A stretch of DNA of 64,000 bases from Luteipulveratus mongoliensis (lineage in GTDB: Bacteria > Actinomycetota > Actinomycetes > Actinomycetales > Dermatophilaceae): assembly GCF_001190945.1 (NCBI RefSeq), contig NZ_CP011112.1, positions 2,728,001-2,792,000 on the forward strand. The letters are read 5' to 3'. Positions 41,467 to 50,970 of the stretch are shown here, one piece after another (positions within the stretch are counted from its first letter, which is position 1; the number at the start of each line of letters is the position of its first letter). The notes under the pieces are model-generated. The model saw only the letters and a list, made by a program, of their open reading frames with translations. It did not search any database and was not told the origin of the DNA. The translations under genes and the position numbers were made by a program.

Positions 41467-43284
41467 ATGCCCGGCAACGACCTACAGATCACGGGCGGCA
41501 TCACTCAGGCCCTGCTCGATGCTCTCAACCAGATCCACACATCCATCACGGCTGGACTGGTCGGCCCTGATGGCCAGCCGTCCAAGACAGCGATCTACAT
41601 GCATCTTCCGGTCGGTCAGCCGGTCGACCCGAAGATGTACGCCAACCCATGGACCCCGGCGGGCGGCTCCGCCTACGCCGCCGTGACCAGCACGGGAGCC
41701 TTCACCCCGGCGGCGCCGCCGCCCGTGGCCGACGCAGACGCCAAGCCACCGGCTCAGCAGCTCGCGGCGATTCCGGCACCGGACCCGAAGCTGCAGCTGG
41801 CGATCAGCAGTGCGTTCAACACCGCGCAACGAGTCGACAACATGCTGATGGTGACCGACAAGGGAGTCGCGGTCGCGTGGCCGCAGCGCACGGTCAGCAT
41901 CGAGTACTTCACTGCGCTTGAGGGCATGCAGGCGGAGCCCATCCCGGAGCCGTCGGACGAGATCAAGAAGCGCATCGCGGACGCGGAGAAGACCCTTTAC
42001 ACGCTCGACGCGGACGGCAACTTCACGGGTTACACACCCCGGCATGCGTCCTACCGTCACAACCAGAAGGCTCTGGCTGACGCACGTAGTGAACAGGCCC
42101 TCGCCTACAGCCAGGCGATGGCCGATCCCGTTGCGGGACAGGCGTGGCCAGTGACCAGCGCGAAATACGAGAACGCGGTCACGCAGGCGTACAACGACTG
42201 GCGTGACATGGGCGGCCAGGAGATCGAGGACGCCATCAACACGCTGCAGTCCGTCGGCGGGAGCGCGGCTGCGGCACTGATCGCCAAGGCGCGCAAGATG
42301 TTCGACGACTACAGCGTCGGTCTCGGCGGGGCGGTTTCGACGAAGGTGCCGTGGTCGTACATCGACCCAGTGTCCTGGTGGGACCACAGCAACCACGACT
42401 TCGGCGCGATGCGGATCACCGCGAAGTCCAGCCAGTACCAGGCCGGCGGAGGCGGGGGAGAGCACAGCTTCGCGCACTCCTTCTATCGGGACGAGTCGTC
42501 GTCGAACTCCGGGAGTGCCGGGTTCAGCTTCTTCTGGGGTGTGTCAGCCGATGCATCGCACTCGGAGACGAGTCACGACGACGGGACCAACACCGACACC
42601 TCGGGCTGGACCGAGCATCACGACCAGTCCTCATCAGCCACAGTGGAGTTCGAGTGGTTCATGGCGAGCATCGAACGGCCGTGGCTGCTGGGCGACCTCT
42701 TCCATATGGACGGGTGGTACCTCGCGGGGCAGAAGAAGGGAGCCATCAGTGACGGAACCATCGAAGGCCAGATCGGCGACGTCCCGAAGCTCCTGCCCAT
42801 GATTCCGAAGTCGTTCGTGGTCGTGCGCAACGTCAAGATCACGTCCGACTCGTGGGGAAGTCTGGGCAGCTCGTTCCAGAACGCTGTGGACAGCAGTCAA
42901 GGTCACACCGACAGCAGCTCGACGTCGTACGGCGGGTCTGTGGGCTGGTTCGGTCTGGGCGGCTCCTACCAGCACTCGGAGTCGGATGCGAACGGGGCCT
43001 TCACCACGACGCACGACGGCTCGAACGGTTGGTCGTACACCTCGACCGCCACGGGCGGCACGCTTGAGCTGCTCGGTGCTCAGATCGTCGGGTGGGTCGG
43101 GCAGATCCAGCCCGTGGCACCACGCGTCGACGACCCCAACATCGGCAAGGAGCAGGTGGACAAGCCTGCTCCCGACCCGGCGAAGGCGGACGGCGACAAA
43201 CCGGCCGCTCCGGCACCGGCCGCTCCGGCACCGGCCGCTCCGGCACCGGTACCGGTACCTGCAACGCCCGTGCCGAACGCCTGA
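41467..43284 (+). CDS. Unknown 605-aa protein, third gene; shares a C-terminal domain with the next
   Basis: The N-terminal 80 residues include a helix (ITQALLDALNQIHTSITAGL) and MYANPWTPAGGSAYA. The middle is helical. At about 300-390 comes a Ser/Gly/His-rich amphipathic beta region (AGGGGGEHSFAHSFYRDESS; SAGFSFFWGVSADASHSETS). A segment at about 392-455 reads SATVEFEWFMASIERPWLL ... IPKSFVVVRNVKIT, with a final strand LELLGAQIVGWVG at about 534. The tail is Ala/Pro-rich from three exact 15-bp DNA repeats at 43203-43247. No secretion signal. Alternating Ser-rich strands recall membrane-inserting hairpins of pore formers, but this is only a pattern-based guess. Confidence 0.78.
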   Translation: MPGNDLQITGGITQALLDALNQIHTSITAGLVGPDGQPSKTAIYMHLPVGQPVDPKMYANPWTPAGGSAYAAVTSTGAFTPAAPPPVADADAKPPAQQLAAIPAPDPKLQLAISSAFNTAQRVDNMLMVTDKGVAVAWPQRTVSIEYFTALEGMQAEPIPEPSDEIKKRIADAEKTLYTLDADGNFTGYTPRHASYRHNQKALADARSEQALAYSQAMADPVAGQAWPVTSAKYENAVTQAYNDWRDMGGQEIEDAINTLQSVGGSAAAALIAKARKMFDDYSVGLGGAVSTKVPWSYIDPVSWWDHSNHDFGAMRITAKSSQYQAGGGGGEHSFAHSFYRDESSSNSGSAGFSFFWGVSADASHSETSHDDGTNTDTSGWTEHHDQSSSATVEFEWFMASIERPWLLGDLFHMDGWYLAGQKKGAISDGTIEGQIGDVPKLLPMIPKSFVVVRNVKITSDSWGSLGSSFQNAVDSSQGHTDSSSTSYGGSVGWFGLGGSYQHSESDANGAFTTTHDGSNGWSYTSTATGGTLELLGAQIVGWVGQIQPVAPRVDDPNIGKEQVDKPAPDPAKADGDKPAAPAPAAPAPAAPAPVPVPATPVPNA

Positions 43285-43300
43285 GTGAGGGAGGTACGCC

Positions 43301-44794
43301 ATGACTGGGAACAGCGATCAGCTGGCTGTCCTGGGCCAGCAGGTTCTCGACGCCATCATCACGACGTACCTCCCGGACTCGGGATCCGCGCTTGCCCTGG
43401 CTCTCCATCCAGGGCAAGCGCTCGCCGACGACCTCGTGCAGGCCGGCGAGACCAACCCGCTACGCCTCTCGGAGTGGATCGCTGACCAGTACGACTACCC
43501 GTTGTGGCTCAAGCGCTCTGATGGCTCGTCGGTGTCGGCGTCCGTGGTGGGAGGCATCCCGGCCAAGGCCGCGTACCTGAACATGGTGCCGTGGGCGTGT
43601 CCGAGCGTTCCCGCGGACTCGACGTCCTACCCGCGGCTGGCGGCGTTGATCGCGCAGGCTCGAAAGGACCTTGGTGACACTCCCGAGACGCTCCCTTTCG
43701 GTTGCGAGCCAACCGATTTCGCCGAGCCGACCAGTCCGGCGTGGCACGTCTTCGACACCAAGATCACCAGCACGTCGAGTATGACCAAGACCGTCCATCC
43801 GGAGTCCGCGCCGGTGATCGGGGTCAACCCAGACCTGTGGAAGCTGCGTCCGGTGACGGCGCAGGTGTTGGACGCCCTGCCTGATCGGGCCGTTCAGCTG
43901 GAGGACCAGAGGAAGCTGCTGGAGGAGATGACGACGATCCCGCGGTACGAGGTCGCTCAGCGGGTGCGCGACATTCCCTGCCCCGAGGACTATGCGACGC
44001 CCGAGGTCCAGGCGCAGGTGGAGGTGGCCACGGAGGTCGTCCAGCCGCCCGAAGAAGCGCAGGTCGCCGCGGAGGTCGTCCAGCCACCCGAAGCGGTCGG
44101 CGAGACCGCGGTCACCGGCGTTGCCGATCTCCAGCTGGATCAGCCGTTGGCAGCTCGGGGGATCGCAGGGTTTGCCGGGCTCCGTACGACGCTGGCCCGG
44201 TCCGACGTCGCGCTCGACCGGATGGCCGTGGCAACGGCCGTGGCCGCCGCAGAAGAACCGCCCGCACCCGTGCGCGCGATCCGTTTCGACACCGCTGTCG
44301 CCGAACAGCTGACGCAGCTGCAGACTGCCGATCTCGTGGCCGCACCTGCGGTCACCGAGACGACGACCGAGAGCAGCGAGCTGCATGTGCACTTCGAGTA
44401 CTGCCTGCTCACGATCACCCGTCGATTGGCCGGAAACCGTTGGTGGCACCAGGAACTCGTGGCCGAGGACGACTGGTTCGTGCCCGGGATGAAACGGGGC
44501 GACATGGTCAAGGAGTCGACGCAGGAGGGCTACGCCCACTGCCTGCCGCAGGCCCTTCTCGTTGTACGCAACGTCAGCCTCACCGGGTCCTGGACCGATG
44601 CAGCGCGGGAGTCGATGACCAACGCGATCTCCTATGTCGGCCCCTTCCTCGCCAGCGTTCCGGCCGCAGCAGAGGCGAGCACGGCCAGTGCCGAGCAGGT
44701 GACGGTGCTGGGCATCGGCGTACAGGTGATCGGAGAGCTGTGCGCGCCCTTGCCGCCCTTGCCACCGCAGGACGATCCGGCCCTGGTTCAGTGA
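43301..44794 (+). CDS. Unknown 497-aa protein, fourth gene; partial paralogue of the third
   Basis: ATG with gggagg upstream, 16 bp after the previous stop. The N-terminal 200 residues are unique (YDYPLWLKRSDGSSVSASVV; KAAYLNMVPWACPSV). The middle has VVQPPE repeats. Residues about 362-427 read ELHVHFEYCLLTITRR ... LPQALLVVRNVSLTGSW and align with the third gene's FEW ... VVVRNVKIT segment. The end, VTVLGIGVQVIGELCAPLP, matches that gene's LELLGAQIVGWVG strand. No signal peptide. Family not recognised. Probably an interacting or co-evolving partner of the 605-aa protein. Confidence 0.78.
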   Translation: MTGNSDQLAVLGQQVLDAIITTYLPDSGSALALALHPGQALADDLVQAGETNPLRLSEWIADQYDYPLWLKRSDGSSVSASVVGGIPAKAAYLNMVPWACPSVPADSTSYPRLAALIAQARKDLGDTPETLPFGCEPTDFAEPTSPAWHVFDTKITSTSSMTKTVHPESAPVIGVNPDLWKLRPVTAQVLDALPDRAVQLEDQRKLLEEMTTIPRYEVAQRVRDIPCPEDYATPEVQAQVEVATEVVQPPEEAQVAAEVVQPPEAVGETAVTGVADLQLDQPLAARGIAGFAGLRTTLARSDVALDRMAVATAVAAAEEPPAPVRAIRFDTAVAEQLTQLQTADLVAAPAVTETTTESSELHVHFEYCLLTITRRLAGNRWWHQELVAEDDWFVPGMKRGDMVKESTQEGYAHCLPQALLVVRNVSLTGSWTDAARESMTNAISYVGPFLASVPAAAEASTASAEQVTVLGIGVQVIGELCAPLPPLPPQDDPALVQ

Positions 44795-44890
44795 GAGTGA
44801 CAGTCCGAACCGTCGTACGGTCACCTTGTGGTTGCTTGCCATGCGGCCGTTTGTCACCCGGAGTGCGTCAATCCGCGGTGTGATGAGCGC

Positions 44891-46000
44891 ATGGATCGTC
44901 GAACCTTCACCGGACTCGCCGCTGCTACCGTCGCGGGCGTGGTCGCTGCACCTGGGGCCGCTGCGGCCGCCCCCACCCCTCATTCCCAGAGCTCAGGTCG
45001 ACCGGGCCATCACACGAGGCCCATCGTGGTCGGTCACCGCGGCGCGTCGGGCTACCGGCCCGAGCACACGCTCGCGTCCTACACGCTGGCTGCGCACATG
45101 GGTGCCGACTTCATCGAGCCCGACCTGGTCATCACCAAGGACGGCGTGCTTGTCTGCCGGCACGAGCCGGAGATCAGCGGGACGACGGACGTGTCCAAAC
45201 GGCCGGAGTTCGCTGCTCTCAAGAAGACCAAGTCGCTGGATGGTGTCGCGACCACGGGCTGGTTCGTCGAGGACTTCACGCTGGCCGAGCTGAAGACCCT
45301 GCGCGCGATCGAGCGGCTGCCCGCGCTGCGGCAGCACAACACGACCTACGACGGGTTGTGGGAGGTGCCGACCTTCGAGGAGGTCCTGCAGCTGCGCAAG
45401 CGCCTCAGCCGTGAGCTGGGTCGGGAGATCGGGGTCTACCCCGAGACCAAGCACCCGACGTACTTCCGCACCCAGGGTCTGCCGCTCGAGGAGCGCCTCG
45501 TCGGGCTCGTCCGCCGTTACGGCCTGGACCGGGCCAAGGCGCCGATCTTCATCCAGTCGTTCGAGCTGAAGAACCTGCAGGACCTGCGGCACCGGCTGCA
45601 TGTGAAGGCTCCGCTGGTCTTCCTCACCTCGGCCAGCGGCGGGCCGTTCGGCGACGGACGGACGTACGCCGAGCTGCTCACCCGAGCGGGTATGGCGACG
45701 TATGCCAAGGACATCACCGGGCTCGGTCCGGACCAGGCGCAGATCATCCCGCGCAAGGCCGACGGCAGCACCGGTCCCGTCACGACGCTGGTCGCGGACG
45801 CGCACGCCAACGGGCTGCAGGTCTGCCCCTACACGGTGCGCGCCGAGAACGTGAACCTGCCGGCGAACTACCGCAAGGGCACCAAGGACGACGACTTCGG
45901 GCGGGTGCTGGACTACTTCGCGGTGCTGTTCGGCACGGGCATCGACGGGCTGTTCAGCGATATGCCCGACCTCGCCGTGCTGGCCCGCGACCTCCTCTGA
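44891..46000 (+). CDS. Glycerophosphodiester phosphodiesterase, Tat-exported
   Basis: 369 aa. A Tat-type signal MDRRTFTGLAAATVAGVVAA is followed by an Ala-rich cleavage site. GDPD domain: GHRGASGYRPEHTLASY (His/Arg general acid-base), DFIEPDLVITKDGVLVCRHE (metal-binding Glu/Asp and His), GVYPETKHP, and SFELKNLQDL. Acts outside the membrane, hydrolysing glycerophosphodiesters from phospholipid turnover. The start 44891 is chosen because the twin-Arg lies at residues 3-4; an upstream in-frame start would bury the signal. Confidence 0.93.
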   Translation: MDRRTFTGLAAATVAGVVAAPGAAAAAPTPHSQSSGRPGHHTRPIVVGHRGASGYRPEHTLASYTLAAHMGADFIEPDLVITKDGVLVCRHEPEISGTTDVSKRPEFAALKKTKSLDGVATTGWFVEDFTLAELKTLRAIERLPALRQHNTTYDGLWEVPTFEEVLQLRKRLSRELGREIGVYPETKHPTYFRTQGLPLEERLVGLVRRYGLDRAKAPIFIQSFELKNLQDLRHRLHVKAPLVFLTSASGGPFGDGRTYAELLTRAGMATYAKDITGLGPDQAQIIPRKADGSTGPVTTLVADAHANGLQVCPYTVRAENVNLPANYRKGTKDDDFGRVLDYFAVLFGTGIDGLFSDMPDLAVLARDLL

Positions 46001-46004
46001 CCCA

Positions 46005-46053
46005 CCGCTGGTCGAGTAGCCGGAGGCTCGTTCCTCGTCTACTCGACCAGCGG
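46005..46053. repeat. Inverted repeat CCGCTGGTCGAGTAG, probable bidirectional terminator
   Basis: A perfect 15-bp stem with a 19-nt loop between convergent genes. The core GGTCGAGTAG/CTACTCGACC occurs again at 62898-63004, so this belongs to a dispersed intergenic repeat family. Confidence 0.85.
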
Positions 46054-46060
46054 TTTGGTG

Positions 46061-46777
46061 TCAGGTGGCGGTGAAGATGGTGGCCGCGCCGGTGTAGGTC
46101 CGCTCGCCGTCGTACGGCTCGATGGTCCGGGCGGCCTCCGGCGCGAACGAGGCGATGTACGCCGTCGCCGCGGCGTGGTCGGCGACCGCCTGGGTGGCAT
46201 GGTGCTCGGCCTCGACCTGCTCGAAGTGTCGTCGCAACGACGGCTCACCGTTCTCCGAGGAGAACTGGCTGATGAGCGGGGCGAGACCGGCTGCGGCGCG
46301 GAGGTCGGCGGTGTGGGCGTTGCCGTTGGTTCCGGCGACGAACGTGCCACCAGGTCGCAGGACCCGGCGAACCTCGGAGAGCGTCCGATCGAGCTCGGGC
46401 ACGTGGTAGAGCATCCACATCGCACAGACCGCATCGAACGAGCCATCGGCGAACGGCAGGTCGGTCGCATCGACCACCTCGGCCTGGACACCTCGCTCCA
46501 GGGTGAGCTCGACCATGCGGGCCGACTGGTCGGTTGCCGTCACGGTCGCGTCAGGCAGGGCTGCTGTGAGGTGAGCGGCGAACTCGCCTGTGCCACAACC
46601 GATCTCGAGCACCGTGGACGGCTTGACCTCAACGATGCGGGCCAGCGCGAAGTCCTGAGGTTGCAAGCCGTCAGGCGTTCCGCGCCAGATCGAGCGGCGC
46701 GCGTTGAGCGGCGACTCGTCGGCGTACTGCCGTCGGACTTGGGTGCGGTCACTACCGATCGTGGTGCTCTCCGTCAT
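46061..46777 (-). CDS. Class I SAM-dependent methyltransferase
   Basis: 238 aa. Motif I LEIGCGTGEFAAHL, motif II Asp in VTATDQSARMV, VVDATDLPFADGSFDAVCAM (post I to motif IV), and RVLRPGGTF (motif V). Methyltransferase_11 type; substrate not deducible. The start MTESTTIGSD is chosen since upstream in-frame residues would run into the hairpin region. Confidence 0.87.
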   Translation of the reverse strand: MTESTTIGSDRTQVRRQYADESPLNARRSIWRGTPDGLQPQDFALARIVEVKPSTVLEIGCGTGEFAAHLTAALPDATVTATDQSARMVELTLERGVQAEVVDATDLPFADGSFDAVCAMWMLYHVPELDRTLSEVRRVLRPGGTFVAGTNGNAHTADLRAAAGLAPLISQFSSENGEPSLRRHFEQVEAEHHATQAVADHAAATAYIASFAPEAARTIEPYDGERTYTGAATIFTAT

Positions 46778-46810
46778 GGCCAGCACGCTAACCGGCCAGA
46801 ACACCGTTCA

Positions 46811-46852
46811 CATGCTGAACGGACCACCTCAGGGGGCGGTCCGTTCAGCATG
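46811..46852 (-). terminator. Terminator downstream of aceE
   Basis: A perfect 15-bp stem CATGCTGAACGGACC/GGTCCGTTCAGCATG with a 12-nt loop, 10 bp past the aceE stop in the leftward direction. Confidence 0.88.
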
Positions 46853-46862
46853 TCGGGAAGTG

Positions 46863-49625
46863 CTAAGACTCGCCGCCGGCGTTGCCGGACGTGCCTGCCG
46901 TGACGTCGAGCAGCTGGTACTTCTCCGCCGCCTGGCGTGCGGCCTCAGCGGGCATCTCACCGCGGTCGGCGAGCATCTGCAGGGCACGCACGGCCATCGA
47001 CGGTCCGTCGATGTGGAACGCCCGCCGCGCCGCCGCGCGGGTGTCGGAGAACCCGAACCCATCGGCACCGAGCGAGGTGAAGTCCTGCGGTACCCACTGC
47101 GCGATCTGGTCCTGAACCGCCCGCATCGAGTCCGAGACGGCGACCACCGGGCCGGGCGCGTCCTTCAGGCGCTCGGTGACGTAGGGCGTACGCCGCTCGT
47201 CCTCCGGGTGCAGGAAGTTGTGCTGGTCGCTGGCCAGGCCGTCGCGGCGCAGCTCGGTCCAGGACGTCACCGACCACACGTCGGCGACGACGCCGAAGTC
47301 GTCCTTGAGCAGCTGCTGTGCCTCAAGCGCCCACGGCACTCCGACGCCCGAGCCGAGGAGCTGCACGCGACGGGCGTCCTTGCCCAGACCCTCCGTGCTG
47401 CCCTCGTTGATGCGGTGCATGCCGCGCAGGATGCCCTCGGTGTCGACGTCCTTGGGCTCGGCCGGCTGCACCATCGGCTCGTTGTAGACCGTCATGTAGT
47501 AGATGACGTCCTCGGGGTTGTCGCCGAACATCCGGCGCAGGCCGTCTTGAACGATGTGCGCGATCTCGTAGCCGTAGGCCGGATCGTAAGCAACCACAGC
47601 GGGATTCGTCGACGCGAGCAGGTGGCCGTGCCCGTCTGCGTGCTGCAGGCCTTCACCGGTCAGCGTGGTCCGGCCGGCTGTCGCACCGATCATGAAGCCA
47701 CGCGTCATCTGGTCGGCAGCGGCCCAGATCGAGTCGCCCGTCCGCTGGAACCCGAACATCGAGTAGAAGACGTAGACCGGCACCATCGGCAGACCGTGCG
47801 TGGCGTACGACGTCCCGGCCGCGGTGAACGCTGCGATCGAGCCGGCCTCGTTGATGCCGAGGTGCAGGATCTGACCCTGCTCGGACTCTTTGTACGCCAG
47901 CATCAGCTCGGCGTCGACCGAGGTGTAGTGCTGCCCGTGCGGGTTGTAGATCTTGGCCGTCGGGAAGAACGAGTCCATCCCGAAGGTGCGCGCCTCGTCC
48001 GGGATGATCGGGACGATGTGCTTGCCGAAGTCCTTGTCCCGCATCAGGTCTCGCAGCACGCGGACGAACGCCATCGTGGAGGCGACCTCCTGCTTGCCGG
48101 AGCCCTTCTTGGCCACGGCGTACGCGGAGTCGCCCGGGAGCTTGAGCGAGGGCGACGTCGTACGACGGCTGGGCACCCCACCGCCGAGCGACCTGCGCCG
48201 CTCGAGGAGGTACTTGATCGCCGGGTCGTCGTTGCCGGGGTGGTAGTAGGGCGGGAGGTAGGGGTTCTCCTCCAGCTGTGCGTCTGTGACCGGGATGTCC
48301 ATCGAGTCACGGAAGGTCTTGAGGTCGTCCAGCGCGAGCTTCTTCATCTGGTGCGTCGCGTTGCGGCCGGCGAAGTGCGTGCCGAGGCTGTAGCCCTTGA
48401 TCGTCTTGGCGAGGATCACGGTCGGCTGGCCGTGGTTGGTCATGGCGGCGGCATAGGCCGCATAGACCTTGCGGTAGTCGTGGCCACCGCGCTTGAGCTT
48501 CCACCAGACGTCCTCGTCGGACCAGTCCTTGACCATAGCCGCGGTGCGCGCGTCGCGTCCGAAGAAGTGCTCGCGTACGTATGCGCCGTCGTTGGCACGG
48601 AACGTCTGGTAGTCGCCGTCCGGGGTGTCGTTCATCAGGTGGACGAGGGCGCCGTCGCGGTCCTGGGCGAGCAGCGGGTCCCAGCCGCGGCCCCAGACGA
48701 CCTTGATGACGTTCCAGCCGGCGCCGCGGAAGAAGGACTCCAGCTCCTGGATGATCTTGCCGTTGCCGCGAACCGGTCCGTCGAGTCGCTGCAGGTTGCA
48801 GTTGATGACGAACGTGAGGTTGTCCAGTGACTCGTTGGCAGCCAGCTGGAGCAGTCCGCGCGACTCCGGTTCGTCCATCTCGCCGTCGCCCAAGAACGCC
48901 CAAACATGTTGCTGGCTGGTGTCTTTCAGGCCCCGGTTGTGCAGATAGCGGTTGAGCTGGGCCTGGTAGATCGCGTTCATGGGACCGATGCCCATGGACA
49001 CCGTCGGGAACTCCCAGAAGTCCGGCATGTTGCGTGGGTGCGGGTAGGACGGCAGCCCGGCCGGCTTGCCGTCGACCTGGTGCGAACGCTCCTGACGGAA
49101 CCCGTCGAGCTGGTCGGCCGTGAGCCGTCCCTCGAGGTAGGCGCGCGAGTAGATGCCGGGGGAGGCGTGACCCTGGATGAAGATCTGGTCGCCGCCGCCC
49201 GAGTGGTCCTTGCCCCGGAAGAAGTGGTTGAAGCCGACCTCGTAGAGCGTCGCCGCGGAGGCGTACGTCGAGATGTGACCGCCGACGCCGATGTCGGGGC
49301 GCTGCGCCCGGTGCACCATGATGGCGGCGTTCCAGCGGATCCAGGCGCGGTAGCGGTGCTCGACCTCCTCGTCGCCCGGGAACCAGGGCTCCGCGTCGGG
49401 GGAGATCGTGTTGATGTAGTCGGTCGCGGTCAGCGACGGCACACCGATCTGGCGCTGTCGAGCCCGCTCGAGGAGCTTGAGCATGACGTAACGCGCCCGG
49501 GCCTGACCGCCCTGATCGATGGCAGCGTCGAGGGAGTCCAACCACTCCTGGGTCTCCTCGGGATCAATGTCCGGGAGCTGACTGGGGATGCCGTTCAGGA
49601 TCGGTCCTGCGTCCTTGCGTGACAC
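46863..49625 (-). CDS. aceE: Pyruvate dehydrogenase E1 component (homodimeric)
   Basis: 920 aa. The thiamine-diphosphate enzyme that decarboxylates pyruvate and acylates the E2 lipoyl group. GDGE-type ThDP motif: [14 protein letters not shown], then [21 protein letters not shown]. The pyrimidine domain has [20 protein letters not shown] and [20 protein letters not shown]. Typical full length. GTG start with gagagga upstream. E2 and E3 genes are not in the window. Confidence 0.97.
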   Translation of the reverse strand: MSRKDAGPILNGIPSQLPDIDPEETQEWLDSLDAAIDQGGQARARYVMLKLLERARQRQIGVPSLTATDYINTISPDAEPWFPGDEEVEHRYRAWIRWNAAIMVHRAQRPDIGVGGHISTYASAATLYEVGFNHFFRGKDHSGGGDQIFIQGHASPGIYSRAYLEGRLTADQLDGFRQERSHQVDGKPAGLPSYPHPRNMPDFWEFPTVSMGIGPMNAIYQAQLNRYLHNRGLKDTSQQHVWAFLGDGEMDEPESRGLLQLAANESLDNLTFVINCNLQRLDGPVRGNGKIIQELESFFRGAGWNVIKVVWGRGWDPLLAQDRDGALVHLMNDTPDGDYQTFRANDGAYVREHFFGRDARTAAMVKDWSDEDVWWKLKRGGHDYRKVYAAYAAAMTNHGQPTVILAKTIKGYSLGTHFAGRNATHQMKKLALDDLKTFRDSMDIPVTDAQLEENPYLPPYYHPGNDDPAIKYLLERRRSLGGGVPSRRTTSPSLKLPGDSAYAVAKKGSGKQEVASTMAFVRVLRDLMRDKDFGKHIVPIIPDEARTFGMDSFFPTAKIYNPHGQHYTSVDAELMLAYKESEQGQILHLGINEAGSIAAFTAAGTSYATHGLPMVPVYVFYSMFGFQRTGDSIWAAADQMTRGFMIGATAGRTTLTGEGLQHADGHGHLLASTNPAVVAYDPAYGYEIAHIVQDGLRRMFGDNPEDVIYYMTVYNEPMVQPAEPKDVDTEGILRGMHRINEGSTEGLGKDARRVQLLGSGVGVPWALEAQQLLKDDFGVVADVWSVTSWTELRRDGLASDQHNFLHPEDERRTPYVTERLKDAPGPVVAVSDSMRAVQDQIAQWVPQDFTSLGADGFGFSDTRAAARRAFHIDGPSMAVRALQMLADRGEMPAEAARQAAEKYQLLDVTAGTSGNAGGES

Positions 49626-49837
49626 GGTCTGTGTCCTCTCTCGCGTGCTGGCTCTGCGGGCAAGTCTGCTCCCCAGATGCCCGGTCCGCGACGCCGGGAG
49701 GGTTACCCGTGAGTACTCCGATCGGCCTACGCCGGTCGCCTCCGACGGGGGCAGCTGAGGTGGGATGGTTGCAAAGCGCGGCGCTTCCTAGTGGACTACG
49801 CATCAACTTCACGCACAGAGAGAGGTAGGTAGGGCTG

Positions 49838-50257
49838 GTGAACGAGACCGCAGGGACGACACCCGCGGCCAAGCTCGGCTTCGAGGACGGGCAGGTTGTC
49901 CAGGAGCTGGGTTGGGACGAGGACGTCGATGAGTCGCTCCGCGACCAGATCGAGGACGCTGCCGGATCACCGCTGGAGGACGAGGAGTACGACGGGATCG
50001 TTGATGCCGTCATCCTCTGGTTCCGCGACGGCGACGGAGACCTGACCGACGACTGTGTCGACGCTCTCACCAATCTCGGCGAGAAGGGCTTCGTGGTGCT
50101 GCTGGTGCCCAAGGCCGGACATCCCGAGCACGTTGACGCCAGCGACATCCAGGAAGCCGCGCAGACGGCCGGCCTGAAGGCGAGCTCCTCGACCAAGGCC
50201 GGCGACGACTGGATCGCGACCAAGCTCGTGCAGGGTGGCATCGCCAAGCAGCGATGA
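49838..50257 (+). CDS. DUF3052 family protein
   Basis: 139 aa, acidic. The family start KLGFEDGQVVQELGWDEDVD, then ILWFRDGDGDLTDDCVD and the C-terminal DWIATKLVQGG. An actinobacterial family usually found beside aceE and ahpE, as here. A regulatory role has been suggested for relatives, without biochemical proof that I know. GTG start. Stop overlaps the ahpE ATG. Confidence 0.92.
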   Translation: MNETAGTTPAAKLGFEDGQVVQELGWDEDVDESLRDQIEDAAGSPLEDEEYDGIVDAVILWFRDGDGDLTDDCVDALTNLGEKGFVVLLVPKAGHPEHVDASDIQEAAQTAGLKASSSTKAGDDWIATKLVQGGIAKQR

Positions 50258-50718
50258 GACCTGAGACAGGTGCTCGCGCACCGGCGTTCTCCCTCAAGGA
50301 CCAGTTCGGCCAGGACACCACGCTCGCATCCCTGACCCAGGAGCGAGCGGTCCTGCTGGTGTTCTACCCGTTCGCCTTCTCCCGGATCTGTACCGGAGAG
50401 CTGGCGGCGATCCGGGACGACCTGCCGCACTTCGACAACGAACGGGTGCAGACCGTCGGGGTCTCGTGTGACCCGATGTTCACGCTGAAGGCCTGGGCCG
50501 ACGCCGAGGGTTTCGACTTCCCTCTGCTGTCCGACTTCTGGCCGCATGGTGTGGCGGCCCGGGCCTACGGCGTGTTCGACGAGCAGTCGGGCATGGCCGT
50601 ACGCGGGACGTTCCTGGTCGACCGCGACGGCGTCGTGCGCTGGGCACTGGTCAACGGGCCCGGCGAGGCGCGCGACTTCGGCGGCTTCCACGAGGCGCTG
50701 GCGACGTTGGACACCTGA
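50254..50718 (+). CDS. ahpE: One-Cys peroxiredoxin AhpE
   Basis: 154 aa. A thiol peroxidase. Peroxidatic Cys46 lies in FYPFAFSRICTGEL, with the catalytic Thr replaced by Ser in the position usual for AhpE (FSxxCT). No resolving Cys in the usual position. Overlaps the DUF3052 gene by 4 nt. Removes peroxide and peroxynitrite in the cytoplasm; a mycothiol or mycoredoxin recycler is inferred from actinobacterial relatives. Confidence 0.93.
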   Translation: MRPETGARAPAFSLKDQFGQDTTLASLTQERAVLLVFYPFAFSRICTGELAAIRDDLPHFDNERVQTVGVSCDPMFTLKAWADAEGFDFPLLSDFWPHGVAARAYGVFDEQSGMAVRGTFLVDRDGVVRWALVNGPGEARDFGGFHEALATLDT

Positions 50719-50838
50719 GCCGACTAGTCTGTCCTCCGCTCCGCCGCACAACGTGGCGGCGCACCGTTCATCGACGATGGCGGCCCCGGTGAGCCTGCGA
50801 GCCGGGACGCAGGAGGAGATGGACGAGAAAGCGCACGA

Positions 50839-50911
50839 GGGCCTGTAGCTCAGCTGGTAGAGCACCGCGTTTACACCGCGGGTGTCGTCGGTTCGAACCC
50901 GGCCGGGCCCA
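50839..50911 (+). tRNA. tRNA-Val (TAC)
   Basis: 73 nt. Acceptor GGGCCTG/CGGGCCC, anticodon stem CCGCG/CGCGG with loop TTTACAC, anticodon TAC, T-loop TTCGAAC, discriminator A. CCA not fully encoded. Confidence 0.95.
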
Positions 50912-50970
50912 CACAGCAGTCATGTTCGGCGCAGCTGCGCCGAACATGACCGACCAGGGGAGTGCGCACG

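Noticed and set aside
41467-44794. Assigning the two large unknown proteins to a contractile injection or gas-vesicle system
   Set aside because: No sheath, tube, baseplate, AAA ATPase or Gvp motifs occur in the operon or next to it.
46704-48830. A 708-codon open frame antisense to aceE and the methyltransferase
   Set aside because: Crosses two well-supported genes and a terminator hairpin, and shows no recognisable domain.
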